A stretch of DNA of 64,000 nt from Chelydra serpentina (taxonomy: Eukaryota; Chordata; Testudines; Chelydridae), in NCBI GenBank assembly GCA_037349315.1, contig JBAIAC010000035.1:5966501-6030500 (forward strand), given 5' to 3'. Below, piece by piece: positions 13,601 through 22,775 of the stretch (the first letter of the stretch is position 1; every line of letters begins with the position of its first letter). The notes under the pieces were generated by a model, which ran no database searches, was not told where the DNA came from, and saw only the letters and a program-made list of their open reading frames with translations. A program made the position numbers and the translations under genes.

Positions 13601-16600
13601 AAACTATTATCAGGATTCAAGACTGGAAGGACAGGGAGGAAGAGTTAATGGAGCCTTTTTGGCTAACATGAGGAGAAAATTGAGCTCTAGAGCATCTCAT
13701 TGCCACTTTCTGCTCTACCGCCCTTTTCCAAACCTCAAAACTATAACAATCATCTTTCTAGCTGAAGTTACCTCTACAGCTAAACAATGATGCCCAAATG
13801 GGGCTGCTAAAGGGAAACAAATAACCTATGTAGTCTTGTGTCGAGGGATAAAGACAAAAAATTTTATGGAAAGTCTTACTCTGGGTACCCAATAGGCTTG
13901 TGTATTACATAGGCGCCCCCCCCACCCCAAAAATCAATTACATCTGGAAAAAGTTCTGCTCTATACACACTCACACCTGTTACCCTACTTATAAAGAACC
14001 TAGTATAGTGAGACTTATCAGATTCCTCTTCCCTCCCCCCACCGCCACTCCCCTCCAAAAAAAAAGATAATCAGGCTTTGCCACTTCTATTTTCTTAACA
14101 GAAAGGACAGGAACTTTAAAGACTGAACTGTAATTCCTTATTTACTTGAAAAGTAACTGGAGAAAAACTGCACCACCTTAATGGATCTGCTCTGTATAAA
14201 TTCATGGTCCCATCTTTGGCCTTTTGTGAAATTAAAAAGCTTTTTACTCCTTTTAGCCTTGCAGAGGCATCACACGTAAAACTCGCGGAACTGTGGATTC
14301 TATTCTGCCCCATTCATCAACAGAACTGTTTAACAAGTTCCCAACTGTCAATGGGGGGAGAGGAGGAGGAAAAGGGGGGAGAAAGAGAGGTTTGATAAGT
14401 CCACCAAGGACATCTTTATTACTGGCAATGAGGCATGAAGTTTGAAACTGGGTTTGTCTATCTGGACCAGCAATTAGAGTGTGTCCTTTTTATACTTTAT
14501 TAAACATGGTGGATATAAGAAATAGAGACCAAAACACATTGGACCCCCACTATGACTTTTTTTTGTTGTTGTTGTTTTTTTACACAAGTCACTTTTCAGT
14601 GACTTGTAGATCCCACACCTGCCCACACTGCTTAGAAAGCTCCCCCTTCAGTTAGTCAGCCTCACAGCACAGCTCCACGTTCTATTCTGCACAAAGAAGA
14701 AATGCAGAAAAACAAAACTTAGCGTTTAATCTTGAAACCAGTGAGACAGCAGCTCAGTGTTCCTATACTGCTTTCATTCATGCAGTCAGGAGCCTTGTTT
14801 CATTACTAGCCGCATACAGATTATGGGTAAGTCCCCTCTCTAGCAGCAAAATACCTAGAAAAGCTGATTCTTAAGAAGCGCTAACTGTGCAGTTGTAGCA
14901 GTCAGAACTCCAAAGCCGATAGCTGCCTAGCAGAGTTTAGGTCCAAGCGAAGAGTGTAAGATTTTTAGCAGGGTTCAATATTCATATGGCAAATAAGAAC
15001 ATTCAGAATTAGGATAACAGAACTAAGAACTAAACCAAGAGTTCTGAAAAAAGTAACTCCTTCATAGCTGAGGGCATAAGTCAGCCTTCAACAGATGGGT
15101 GTTAGGGACAGTCTCTTCCTATAAGGTAAGTTATTCCTAGTGCAGGGCCTCTTGAACATTTCTCTGGGGCCTCTGATGATAGCCCCTGCTGTAGACAGAA
15201 TATTGTACCACAACCACTGATCTTATCTAGTGTGGCAATTTTTATGCTCCTATCACTATTTTAACCATGGGTGTAACCAGCCTTCACTCACCAATGCATT
15301 TTCCCTATCTGACTATCAGCTCTGAAAACCTCACTGGAACAGCCAGTGAAAATGAAAACCAATTAAAATGACTTATGTTGAAACCGTTGCCTGAAAGGAG
15401 GGCTTCTAACACTTTGTCCAAGGGAGATGCAGCATTGCTATTTCCTCCAGAGTTTAACTTTTTGGGACAGTAGGTTCTAAAGAATGGACGCAACTAGAGA
15501 GCATGTAAGATCCCAAATCAGTAACGGAATGCATATAACTATACTAAAAGTTAAGATATTTAAGACCATATTTGGAAAGCCAATTCTCCTTTATCAAGTT
15601 CAGAGTCCCATATTTTCCCTGCAAGAGTTAAGACTCAAAACAGTGCATGCCCCTTGATGAGATTTCTTGCATGGAAGAACAGAACAAAGAACAAACAGTT
15701 TTTGCATATGGGGATTTAGAATGTATATTTTAGTTGTATGAAGTCCACATACATAGTATATTCAGTTACTGTTTTATGACTCCTTTCCATTTCTCTTGCA
15801 CCAAAAACACAAAATAAATGTTCACCCTCTAACTTTTTTGAGATCTACACATTTTTTTGAAACACTCCTCTTCCCCACCCCCAAGTTTATGGTTGCTTTA
15901 CCCAGAGTATAGAGGTGGGTCTTCTTATCAGTAAAGTAGGTCTTCAGATCTGCATCTGGACGCTTTGCATGCTTTTCTTCGTACTTGCCGGTTTTGGGGT
16001 TCTTGTGCCGAAAGATGAAGTGTAATTTATAATCTTCTCCACATTTATCAGGACCAAACATGATTGTGTAGGCAGTTTTGTCATGGAACTGATCCTTTAA
16101 AGAGAACAGTTGGAATAAATCATTCTAGAGTTTGGATTTAGACAAGACAGTGCTCACCGCAAATGCAGTTCACTCATTAAGCAGCTTGATTATACTTGGG
16201 ATCAAAACCAGCAACAGATGGTTGATACAGTCACAGAAATTTGAAGTCAAAGAAGCCAATTAGGACAATCCAATCCATCTTCCGACTGGTGCTTAGCTGG
16301 GCCCTGCATTTTCCATCATCTTGTCCAACCCATCTTTACTTTTCCCTCACTAGTAGAAGGGAGTTTTCACAAGTAACAGGTAAGATTAAAAACATCAAGC
16401 CATAAAGTTGTGCCTAAGCGGGGGCACAGTATGCAAATGTAAAATAACCTGTTAGATTAGCCAGACATCAATTTTAAAAATTCCAAATCACAGAAACAAT
16501 GCAAAAGTTTTGTTTTTAAAACAAACAAAGCTATTGTCAATAGCCATTATAAGCACTGAAAGAAACTGAAATCTTTACTGTGCATTTGACATTGCTGTGT

Positions 16601-19600
16601 CTGGTCAGTCTTACAGTTTCCCATGTATATTCAGTTTCCCAGTCTGGGTAGTTCTCTCACAATAGGGAACATAAGAGGCATTAACAGAGTAAACTTAGCT
16701 GAAAAACCACAAAAGTTAGTACCAAACACAGGGCTGATGTATTACATGAAGCTGTAAGAATTAACTAGATGTTTGTTAACACCATCCTATTCACGCATTC
16801 AGTTCACAAAGAACTGAAGAAGTGATTGCACAATCACCAAGTGGCCTTTCACATCTTGAATGGCATATCCTGGTCAGATGTGGCTCCGTATCAGTAAAGT
16901 TTCAGACAAAACAGTGAAGGGGAAGGAGAGTCAGGACAACAGTTTTGACTTCTATTTCCATGAGGAGAAGCCTCCTGAAAACTGGAGGGCTTTAACTAAA
17001 AATATCCAGTAGCTACTATACATAAAATCCTCTCAATTTTATCTTTCAGATAATGCTGCTGGAATAGTGGCCCATAGGCCAGGTACAAGATAGTACAAGA
17101 CACTTACTGGCACATACTGCTTGCAGGATGCACTAAGTCTCTAGTACTTCAGACACCAAGCTCCTTACAAGCAGACTGAAATGCAAGAAGTCTGGTGCAG
17201 AGAAATATGATTAGGATCATCTTAGTCTATTTCTCTTTGCAGGCCCTCTCTGGAACTCACTTTAGAAAACAACTGTCTAATCCCAGTCAGTCAGCTTCCC
17301 TCTGCATAAAGAGTACAGTTTAATTGTGGAACGGCTAAAGGGAAATTTACAAGATACACGATTTAGTGTGCCCTCTACAGACTTCCCATATGAGATGGCT
17401 ACTCTTAAAGTAAGAGGGAGAGGAAAGAAAGACATCCCAAAAGTGTGTGGCAGCTAATAAAAAGAATGTTGTGGATTCTTATGGGGGAGGGACAGGAATG
17501 CTCAGCCCTGACAGCATCCCAGAGTCAACTGTGGTAACCAGATTTTCAGAAGAGTTCAGCATCCATCTGTTCCCACTAAGGACAATGCAAGCTGCTGGGT
17601 GCAGACTAATTTTGCTAGTCTGCCCCTAAACACAAACAACTGCCTTCAGGCCATTAGGATCATAAGAGTTTCTTTGGGGAGGAGCAAAAGAAAGACAGGC
17701 TTGTCTTTGGGGTATAGTAACTAAACAGCACGCAGACCACTCACCAGGTTCAGCTCAGTGGTTTTAGAAAGCAGCTTCACATAGGCACCACCACACTCAA
17801 TCCCATTTTGGAAATTCACTTCATACCTGATTTTCATTTTGGGCAGAGAAGCAAAGGGCATATTATAGTACACAGAATGAACTAGACAATATTCCCTTCA
17901 TATAAGGAAGAAAGAGCTTCCATGCAAATTAAAAAGTTTTTAAATAAGAGTGTTTCCCACATTTCATAATGGATCTTAAGCAGATACATAAAAACCACAA
18001 AGTAAACAGCTATGCAACAGGCAGAACGATTAACTCATTATCTCATGCAAACTGAGGAGCTGATTACCCTCCTTTCTTGATGGAAAAGTCCCACAGATCA
18101 GCCACTCCCAATAAGTCTGCATTCTTCTATATCTGCCATGACCCATCTAACAATTGTTGCTAAACTGGACAAGCTGTGTCCCCCCCCACGGCAAAAGAGC
18201 TGAATCAGTTGAAGACCACTAACAAGCTGGTTATGCCTTGCTACCAGGGAAAGAGAAAGGACAATTTGCTGGACAAAAATCTATTCACTCATGAATTGTC
18301 TTTACACAGCCCCTGCTAACTGTTTGACTCCTCCTGTCAATCACAACAGGACAAGTCAGTTCACTAGGCCCTTGGTATTACAGCTGTAGCACAGAAGCGG
18401 AACTAACTGTAGTTGTCAGTGTCACACTACAAGGAAAGGCTAACTTCCAGAAATTCAGACAGCTAGTTTATTCAGATGAAAAAAGCAGCATCTCCAAGAA
18501 CTTGAAATGGAAAGTTATTGTACACTACAATACCCCAATTTTTATTTTTATACGCAAGAGTGACAACCAATATTCTGTGTGGTAATGGGCTACCATGCTT
18601 TACTACTGTTTGGTTAACAAAACTTTATGTAATTCTGGAACAAGCCGCTAACAGCCCTTTCTGGTGCAGTAAACACTTGTTATTTTCCACTTACTGTACA
18701 ATGAGGGGTTTGGTATAAAATATGAAGGGTTGTGTCAGTTTGGCAGAGATCGCATGATGCTTGGCCCGGGACATCAGTACAAGTCCTTTGTCTCCTGGAA
18801 GTTTAGTGTCCTTCATTTCCTGTACTTCCCATTTACCTGCAAGGAACATACATCATTTCATTACTATTAAAACACAAATTCCTTGTTTTCTTATTTTAAT
18901 GAACTTTAACAAGAAACTAAGAGTTATTCTGTACAATATGGGTTATAACAGCATTTCCAGAAGTCACATTCAGTTATATTATCCGAGTTAAAAGTCGGTG
19001 TACAGACTAGCCTTCAAAAGATGAAGATTTAATTAATTAGGAACGGAACCCATTTCAACACTCAGGAGGACTTGCTGCAAAAGCCATAGTTCACTGGACA
19101 TAAGTAGCTAAAAACAACACCCAAATGCCCACCCACTTTTCATATGTAGGATATTCTCATGAGTGTTTAGTCAGGGTAAGATCTGCACCTCAAGTCTAGC
19201 TCTGCAGTACAGACAACCAAAAAAATATACCTTCTGAACAAAAGCTAGATGGCACTCACCATCGTATTTTGCAATTTCATCATCTGTGTCATCCTTCTTG
19301 GCCTTGGAAAGAACCCATCTGAAATGATATCCCCAGCAGAGGTAAGGGACAGCAATACAGTTACAGACTTTTATACAAAGTCATCTCTAAAGAAACACCC
19401 AGCCACTGCAAGAGCTACCCTTTAACTAGACCCTACCGTATTCTGAACTCCATCATTGATCAGTTTCTTTGGAAGTTTTGTGCTGAGTTCTCCAACACAT
19501 GAAGCAAATTCAGAAGTAGGCATCAAAGCAGCTTTGTACCAGTGATCCTATTATCAGTACTCCACTAGGGATAGCGCTCATAGCGCCATTATCTCCATCT

Positions 19601-20991
19601 TGTCATATTACCAAGAGAGGCTACTGAAAGCCAGCTTACGTGATTCTGTATGTGCACATGGTACATTCCCCCTCTTAATGGCCACCTAACAGAAATGCTT
19701 ATTTCAGTGGTCCCCAACCTTTCTGTGGCCAAGAGCACATTCATCCCTTCATCAGAGTGTGGCAGGCAGCGACACTTCTCAGCGGCATTTCGGTGGCAAT
19801 GGTTCTCCACCGGAAGCCCACCTCAGCGGCATTTCGGCGAAAGCTTCTCTGCCGGAAGCGCTGCGCGGCAGCATTTTGGCAAAAGCTTCTCCACCGGAGC
19901 ATTTCGGCAAAAGCGTCTCCGCCGGAAGCGCTGCGCGGCGGCATTTCAGTGGCGATGCTTCTCCGGCGGACGCTCCTCTCCTCTTCCTTGGCGCCGGCCC
20001 TGACAGTGGGCGCACATAAATGCCCCAGCGGGCGCCATGGTGCCCGTGGGCACCACGTTGGGGACCACTGGCTTATTTGAACATCCTCCAAGGTTTCAAG
20101 AGATATGAAGGTTAGGAAAATGTATAGTAAGGTGGTTATATATGGCATCACTTGAACTCTAGTCATATTAACATTAGCTATCCAAGAATGGGTGCTCTGG
20201 AAAGGTATTTCATTACAACTTATTGAAGGTCCAAAAGGACATTCATTTACATCATTAAATCATCTGGAGGATCACACTTACCCTTCCAGGGTTCCCTTAT
20301 CAAAGTTTTCCACAAAATAAACTTCTCCTGTTGGAACTGGGGGCTTATAGGTAACCTATTGGAGGAGAAGGAGAAAAAAAGTTTACACAGACCTTTAAAC
20401 ATCTTTGCTGCCCTACGAAATTACAAGGCTTTGAGTTCATCCCACTTTTCCTGACTCAGACAAGTTCTGCTTAAAACATCTTAAGTTACTTACACTCCCC
20501 AAAATCTGTATGCCATTGCTTGAAAGTTTTAATTTTATTTTGAAGATAAAAATAGTCTAATAGTACTAGCACTGCTAAATCTTGGTATCGCATCACAAGA
20601 TTCAAAGGCCCTTAAATAAATTTTCCTATGGAAGAAATGCAGCTCAAGTTTCATTGCAATGCTTCTTTAAAATGAATGCAGTTACTTTGCTGGCATATTG
20701 AGTTTTTATGCTCAAGATAGTCTCCAGATCAGACCAAGATGGGACAGGTTACAATAACCAAACTACCCAAGTGTAATTCTATTTTATCATTGTAAATGTA
20801 AGTCAAACCTTTGGGGATGGAGGAGGGCTACTGGCTTCAGGCTTTGACTCTTCTACGTCCTCAACACCATCGTCCAAGTCATCTTCAATATCAATTACAT
20901 CATCAACATGGTCATCTTCCCCATCATGTGTCTGGACATCAACTAACCCAAGTATCAGCAATGTCACACCCAGCAGCCACTTTAGCTCCAT
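4599..20991 (-). CDS. CANX: Calnexin, coding span over 14 exons
   Basis: Calnexin is a type I ER membrane lectin chaperone that holds monoglucosylated glycoproteins and recruits ERp57. Joining the coding exons at canonical GT/AG sites gives 1809 nt including the stop, so about 602 residues; the human protein is 592. Visible parts are a signal peptide (about 1-21), a lectin domain with Cys164 and Cys198, sugar-site residues Tyr168, Lys170, Tyr189, Glu220 and Glu429 (human numbers plus 3), a proline-rich P-domain with KPEDW and NPNY repeats and Cys364/Cys370, a membrane span at about 486-505 followed by Cys-Cys, and a Glu-rich cytosolic tail. The start is fixed by the signal peptide and by the acceptor ending three bases upstream. 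Phases agree at every junction. The last exon is odd: it ends in NRLKKS, without the basic motif RKPRRE known from mammals. Confidence 0.97.
4638..6876 (-). other. CANX intron 14
   Basis: Apart from the hAT MITE at 5635-5860 it holds a degenerate stretch near 5345-5430 with the ACTGACTTCAGTGGGAGT motif common in old amniote repeats, and a C-run at 6411-6425. I searched it for a missing exon encoding DEILNRSPRNRKPRRE and found none. Confidence 0.6.
5635..5860. mobile_element. hAT-type MITE in CANX intron 14
   Basis: Terminal inverted repeats are CAGGGATTCTCAAAC at the left and GTTTGAGAACCACTG at the right. Flanking 8-mers at 5627-5634 and 5861-5868 (CGCTAGTC and GGCTAGTC) match at 7 of 8, as expected for an old hAT target duplication. 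226 bp, no coding capacity. Confidence 0.85.
6877..6974 (-). CDS. CANX: CANX exon 14, acidic cytosolic tail
   Basis: 98 nt, phase 1 in and phase 0 out. Acceptor TTAG and donor GTAAAAGC. It encodes about residues 558-590, including [15 protein letters not shown] and a Glu run before DGKPTLE. It corresponds to the QKSDAEEDGGTVSQEEEDRKPK part of human calnexin, including a Ser-Asp-Ala and a Ser-Gln-Glu site of the kind phosphorylated in mammals. Confidence 0.9.
7159..7300 (-). CDS. CANX: CANX exon 13, cytosolic tail with poly-Glu run
   Basis: 142 nt, phase 0 in and phase 1 out. Acceptor TCTAG and donor GTAAGCAT. It begins [18 protein letters not shown], typical of the calnexin juxtamembrane tail, then runs into [16 protein letters not shown] and a run of nine Glu built from GAG/GAA triplets. 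The Glu run explains much of the extra length over the human protein. Confidence 0.93.
7406..7525 (-). CDS. CANX: CANX exon 12, transmembrane segment
   Basis: 120 nt, exactly 40 codons. Acceptor TTCTAG and donor GTATGAAT. It encodes [16 protein letters not shown] and then a hydrophobic span starting at [13 protein letters not shown], followed by FCCSGK. The Cys-Cys pair at the cytosolic face is the known palmitoylation site in mammalian calnexin. Almost identical to human. Confidence 0.97.
8278..8493 (-). CDS. CANX: CANX exon 11, end of lectin domain
   Basis: 216 nt, exactly 72 codons. Acceptor CTCCAG and donor GTGAGGAG. It encodes residues 399-470, from [16 protein letters not shown] to [12 protein letters not shown]. 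The segment closes the beta-sandwich after the P-domain arm. Glu429 in GLELWSM is the position matching the glucose-contacting Glu426 of human calnexin. Confidence 0.97.
9022..9178 (-). CDS. CANX: CANX exon 10, P-domain
   Basis: 157 nt, phase 2 in and phase 0 out. Acceptor TTCCAG and donor GTAGGTCT. It encodes [18 protein letters not shown] onward with the Cys364-Cys370 disulfide pair, then two copies of the [15 protein letters not shown] motif-2 repeat at the tip of the P-domain arm, the ERp57-binding region in the mammalian protein. Confidence 0.97.
9285..9390 (+). repeat. MIR-like SINE fragment
   Basis: Contains TGTAAAATGGGGGTGATAC and, further on, GGAAAGCACTGTAAGGGCT, in the order of the conserved MIR/CORE-SINE 3' part. 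Degenerate. It lies in CANX intron 9. Confidence 0.5.
9586..10783 (+). mobile_element. Solo LTR of an endogenous retrovirus, CANX intron 9
   Basis: About 1.2 kb starting TGTG and ending CACA, with 4/5 matching flanks GCAAT (9581-9585) and GCAAC (10784-10788). Internal blocks such as ATGCATGTATCATTTTTGTA and AGTTATGAATATTG also occur in the same order in the LTR at 48216-49390, so it is a diverged relative. It contains an AATAAA-type signal near 10370. No retroviral gene is attached. It is antisense to CANX. Confidence 0.75.
10957..11070 (-). CDS. CANX: CANX exon 9, P-domain repeats
   Basis: 114 nt, phase 2 in and out. Acceptor CCCAAG and donor GTATGCTG. It encodes [19 protein letters not shown], then [19 protein letters not shown], two of the motif-1 repeats of the P-domain. 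Being symmetric in phase, it could be skipped without a frameshift. Confidence 0.96.
11071..13432 (-). other. CANX intron 8
   Basis: Occupied mainly by the CR1 fragment at 11575-12560. The remaining 12561-13432 is AT-rich and shows nothing recognisable apart from a local duplication of AATAGCTTAACACCCA near 13229-13265. Confidence 0.6.
11575..12560 (+). mobile_element. CR1 LINE, 3' part with reverse-transcriptase remnant
   Basis: Conceptual translation shows the CR1 ORF2 tail: [16 protein letters not shown], then [20 protein letters not shown] followed by MVRPHLEY, interrupted by frameshifts and stops. The 3' UTR follows with the conserved phrases GATGCAACCCCATGCTCTGG, AGCATCTGGCACTGGCCA and GGCTAGATGGACCTTTGG. 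It is 5' truncated, inactive, and antisense to CANX in intron 8. Confidence 0.9.
13433..13622 (-). CDS. CANX: CANX exon 8, lectin domain into P-domain
   Basis: 190 nt, phase 1 in and phase 2 out. Acceptor TTCCAG and donor GTGAGTAG. It encodes [13 protein letters not shown] through [15 protein letters not shown] and the first P-domain repeats, ending DAVKPEDW. Residues about 245-308. Confidence 0.97.
13623..15901 (-). other. CANX intron 7
   Basis: Mostly unique AT-rich sequence. A short plus-strand CR1-type 3' fragment may lie at about 15160-15255 (GTAGACAGAATATTG ... TCTAGTGTGGCAATT). C-runs at 13914-13923 and G/A-rich tracts near 14350-14390 are simple sequence. Confidence 0.5.
15160..15255 (+). 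repeat. Degenerate CR1-type 3' fragment
   Basis: The order of the blocks GACAGAATATTGTACC, CTGATCTTATCTAGTGTGG and CAATTTTTATGCTCCTAT follows the CR1 tail that reads GGATACTGGGCTAGATGG...ATGGCAATTCTTATG. Recognition is by eye on a diverged copy. Confidence 0.45.
15902..16094 (-). CDS. CANX: CANX exon 7, lectin domain core
   Basis: 193 nt, phase 0 in and phase 1 out. Acceptor TTAAAG and donor GTAAAGCA. It encodes [19 protein letters not shown] and on to DKKTHLYTL. It holds Cys198 (partner of Cys164), Tyr189, Met192 and Glu220 of the oligosaccharide site. Nearly identical to human. Confidence 0.97.
16095..17744 (-). other. CANX intron 6
   Basis: 1.65 kb of AT-rich sequence. I recognise no gene, RNA or mobile element in it. 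Confidence 0.55.
17745..17826 (-). CDS. CANX: CANX exon 6, lectin domain
   Basis: 82 nt, phase 2 in and phase 0 out. Acceptor AATCAG and donor GTGAGTGG. It encodes [19 protein letters not shown] to TTELNL, with Cys164 and the sugar-contact residues Tyr168 and Lys170. Confidence 0.97.
17827..18694 (-). other. CANX intron 5
   Basis: 0.87 kb; a C-run at 18181-18187 and no recognisable element. Confidence 0.55.
18695..18836 (-). CDS. CANX: CANX exon 5, lectin domain
   Basis: 142 nt, phase 1 in and phase 2 out. Acceptor TTGCAG and donor GTAAGTGG. It encodes [19 protein letters not shown], then [13 protein letters not shown] and [11 protein letters not shown]. Confidence 0.96.
19260..19318 (-). 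CDS. CANX: CANX exon 4
   Basis: 59 nt, phase 2 in and phase 1 out. Acceptor TTTCAG and donor GTGAGTGC. It encodes [19 protein letters not shown], matching human [19 protein letters not shown] with one change. Confidence 0.96.
19705..20070. mobile_element. hAT-type element with internal short tandem repeats, CANX intron 3
   Basis: Terminal inverted repeats CAGTGGTCCCCAAC / GTTGGGGACCACTG. Exact 8-bp target duplication GCTTATTT at 19697-19704 and 20071-20078. The middle is built of diverged repeats of about 34-49 bp, each with GCATTTCGGC and CTTCTCCGCCGGAAG-type blocks. It is the same family as 42664-44008: its left end matches that element's right end in reverse complement. ORFs read through it are artefacts of GC-rich repeats. 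Confidence 0.93.
20282..20355 (-). CDS. CANX: CANX exon 3
   Basis: 74 nt, phase 0 in and phase 2 out. Acceptor CAATAG and donor GTAAGTGT. It encodes [19 protein letters not shown], then KGTLEG, the start of the luminal globular domain. Confidence 0.96.
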
Positions 20992-20994
20992 GGT
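20809..20994 (-). CDS. CANX: CANX exon 2, start codon and signal peptide
   Basis: The acceptor is TGTACAG after a pyrimidine-rich stretch. Three untranslated bases (ACC) precede ATG at 20991-20989 in a strong ACCATGG context. 61 codons follow: a signal peptide of about 21 residues ([18 protein letters not shown]), then an acidic N terminus with [11 protein letters not shown], then Pro-rich [11 protein letters not shown]. Donor GTTTGACT, phase 0. Confidence 0.97.
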
Positions 20995-21390
20995 CTGTAC
21001 ACACAGGAAAGATCAAGCATTATAACTCTATACCCAGATAAAGAGTACGGTCTTCTGTAGTTCAGCGACAAGTACCCAACAGCAAATGAGCAAGTGCAGT
21101 CCAGAAGAGAGAACTTCATGTTAGGCTTACGAAATACAGAGAGTTGAGAAACCTATTAACTTTCTTTCTCGGTATACTTTATGTTGTTTTTATCTTAGCC
21201 CTGTGCATATCTTGTTTCTGTACATGGCTTGCAGTAGTGTTAATGAGACCAAACATCTGGAGTATACACTATGAAATGCTACAGAAGCATCAATTGCTAT
21301 GCAGGGATTACAAATACTCTTCTACAGCATGAAAATAGGAGTCAGACACCTGCCTGCTAAAGGCTATTTTCTTCTTCCTGTCTACTCTAA

Positions 21391-21685
21391 GGGTACGTCC
21401 ATACTTACCGGCTGGTTCGGCGGCAAGCAATCGATCTTCTGGGATCGATTTATTGCGTCTTGTCTAGACGCGATAAATTGATCCCGGAAGTGCTCGCCGT
21501 CGACGCCAGTAATCCTGCTCCGCGAGAGGAGTAGGTGGAGTCGACGGGGGAGCCTGCCTGCCGTGTCTGGACCCGCGGTAAGTACCTTGTAGTTCGAACT
21601 AAGATACTTCGACTTCAGCTACGTTATTAACGTAGCTGAAGTTGCGTATCTTAGTTCGAACTGGGGGCTTAGTGTGGACCAAGCC
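21391..21685. mobile_element. Harbinger-like MITE with two internal hairpins, CANX intron 1
   Basis: The ends GGGTACGTCCATAC and GTGTGGACCAAGCC are imperfect inverted repeats flanked by TAA on both sides (21388-21390, 21686-21688), the 3-bp duplication typical of PIF/Harbinger elements. Inside are two large palindromes: 21441-21485 around TCTAGA-type spacing, and 21591-21662 with arms of about 36 bases (AGTTCGAACTAAGATAC paired with its complement). 295 bp, non-coding. Confidence 0.8.
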
Positions 21686-22540
21686 TAAGAGTGTTTCAAC
21701 CAGTCAGGCACAGTACACGCAGGATCATTCTTGAAAAAGATACTTTCTTTCTCTAGGATGATGCACTATGGACTGCTCTGCAGCTCAGCTCTCATAGGCA
21801 GCTTCATGTTTTAACTACTGCTTACACCACCACCTAACAGGGCAATTAAAAAAATCTGTACTTTTTAAAAATAAATTAGATTTTTTTTAAATAGATTTAA
21901 GTTGTGACAACCTATGTTAAGACCTAAACTTACTATAACAGATTAGTGATAAGCAAAAAAATAAAAATACTAAGCAGTACATATTCACTGCCAAGTTTTA
22001 AAAGAAAGTCAAATAAGTGAACTGGTGGAAGTCACTGGCTAAGCATGTCGAACCAGAATTTGAAGTACTAAGCCAACTTTTGACTCCAATAGCCTCTTCT
22101 TCAGGTGGATAGAATAATTTTTTTCTTTTCATGTATTCAGATAGTTCAATTCAATGACTTGTGATTCAAAGTTAGGAAATCATTGGGAGTTTAAAAAGCA
22201 GAAAAAACAGTTTTCCTCTCCAACATATGAATAAAAACTAGGCATAAGAGGATGAGATCTACTAGTTCTAAAAATCTTGAATGACATGGTGACCAGAAAC
22301 AAATCAGTTAGTGAGTTTAACTATATATGCTTCCTTAGCTTGAAATGTTAACAAAAGTGTGTTTTGGTAAGCTTTTCTTTCCTATGTACCAAGCATATTT
22401 AATGTCATTTTATTTAATAAAAGCATTTTAAAGTGGTTTTTTTGTGCATAACTGAATTTTAATTTCCATCACAAGTAGAAATATCAATCTAGTAAATAAG
22501 TTCATCCACCATTTTCAAACAAATAATGTAAATATTAAGA

Positions 22541-22775
22541 TTATTAAGTGAGACAAGATGGTAAATATTTTATTGGACCAACTTCTGTGGGCGAGAGAGA
22601 CAAGCTTTCCAGCTTGCAGAGCTCTTCTTCATGTCAATACACCCCTTGAAGGCATGAAGAAGAGCCCTGTGTCAGCTCAAAAACTTGTCTCTCACCAACA
22701 GAAGTTGGTACAATAAAAGATATCACCTTAACCACCTTGTGTCTAATATCCTGGGACCAACATGGCTACCAAAAC
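22541..22775. repeat. Foldback dispersed repeat, two inverted partial copies
   Basis: The left arm reads ATTTTATTGGACCAACTTCTG then GAGAGAGACAAGCTTT and GCTCTTCTTCATG. The right arm is its reverse complement (CATGAAGAAGAGCCC, then TTGTCTCTCACCAACAGAAG) and runs on to a GTAGCCATGTTGGTCC head. A second copy of the family lies at 62280-62395. The arrangement of inverted incomplete copies recalls Penelope-like retroelements, but the class is unproven. Confidence 0.7.

Noticed and set aside
19650..20166. Several overlapping ORFs rich in Arg, Ala and Ser
   Set aside because: They are repeats inside the hAT element at 19705-20070, open in many frames because of composition.
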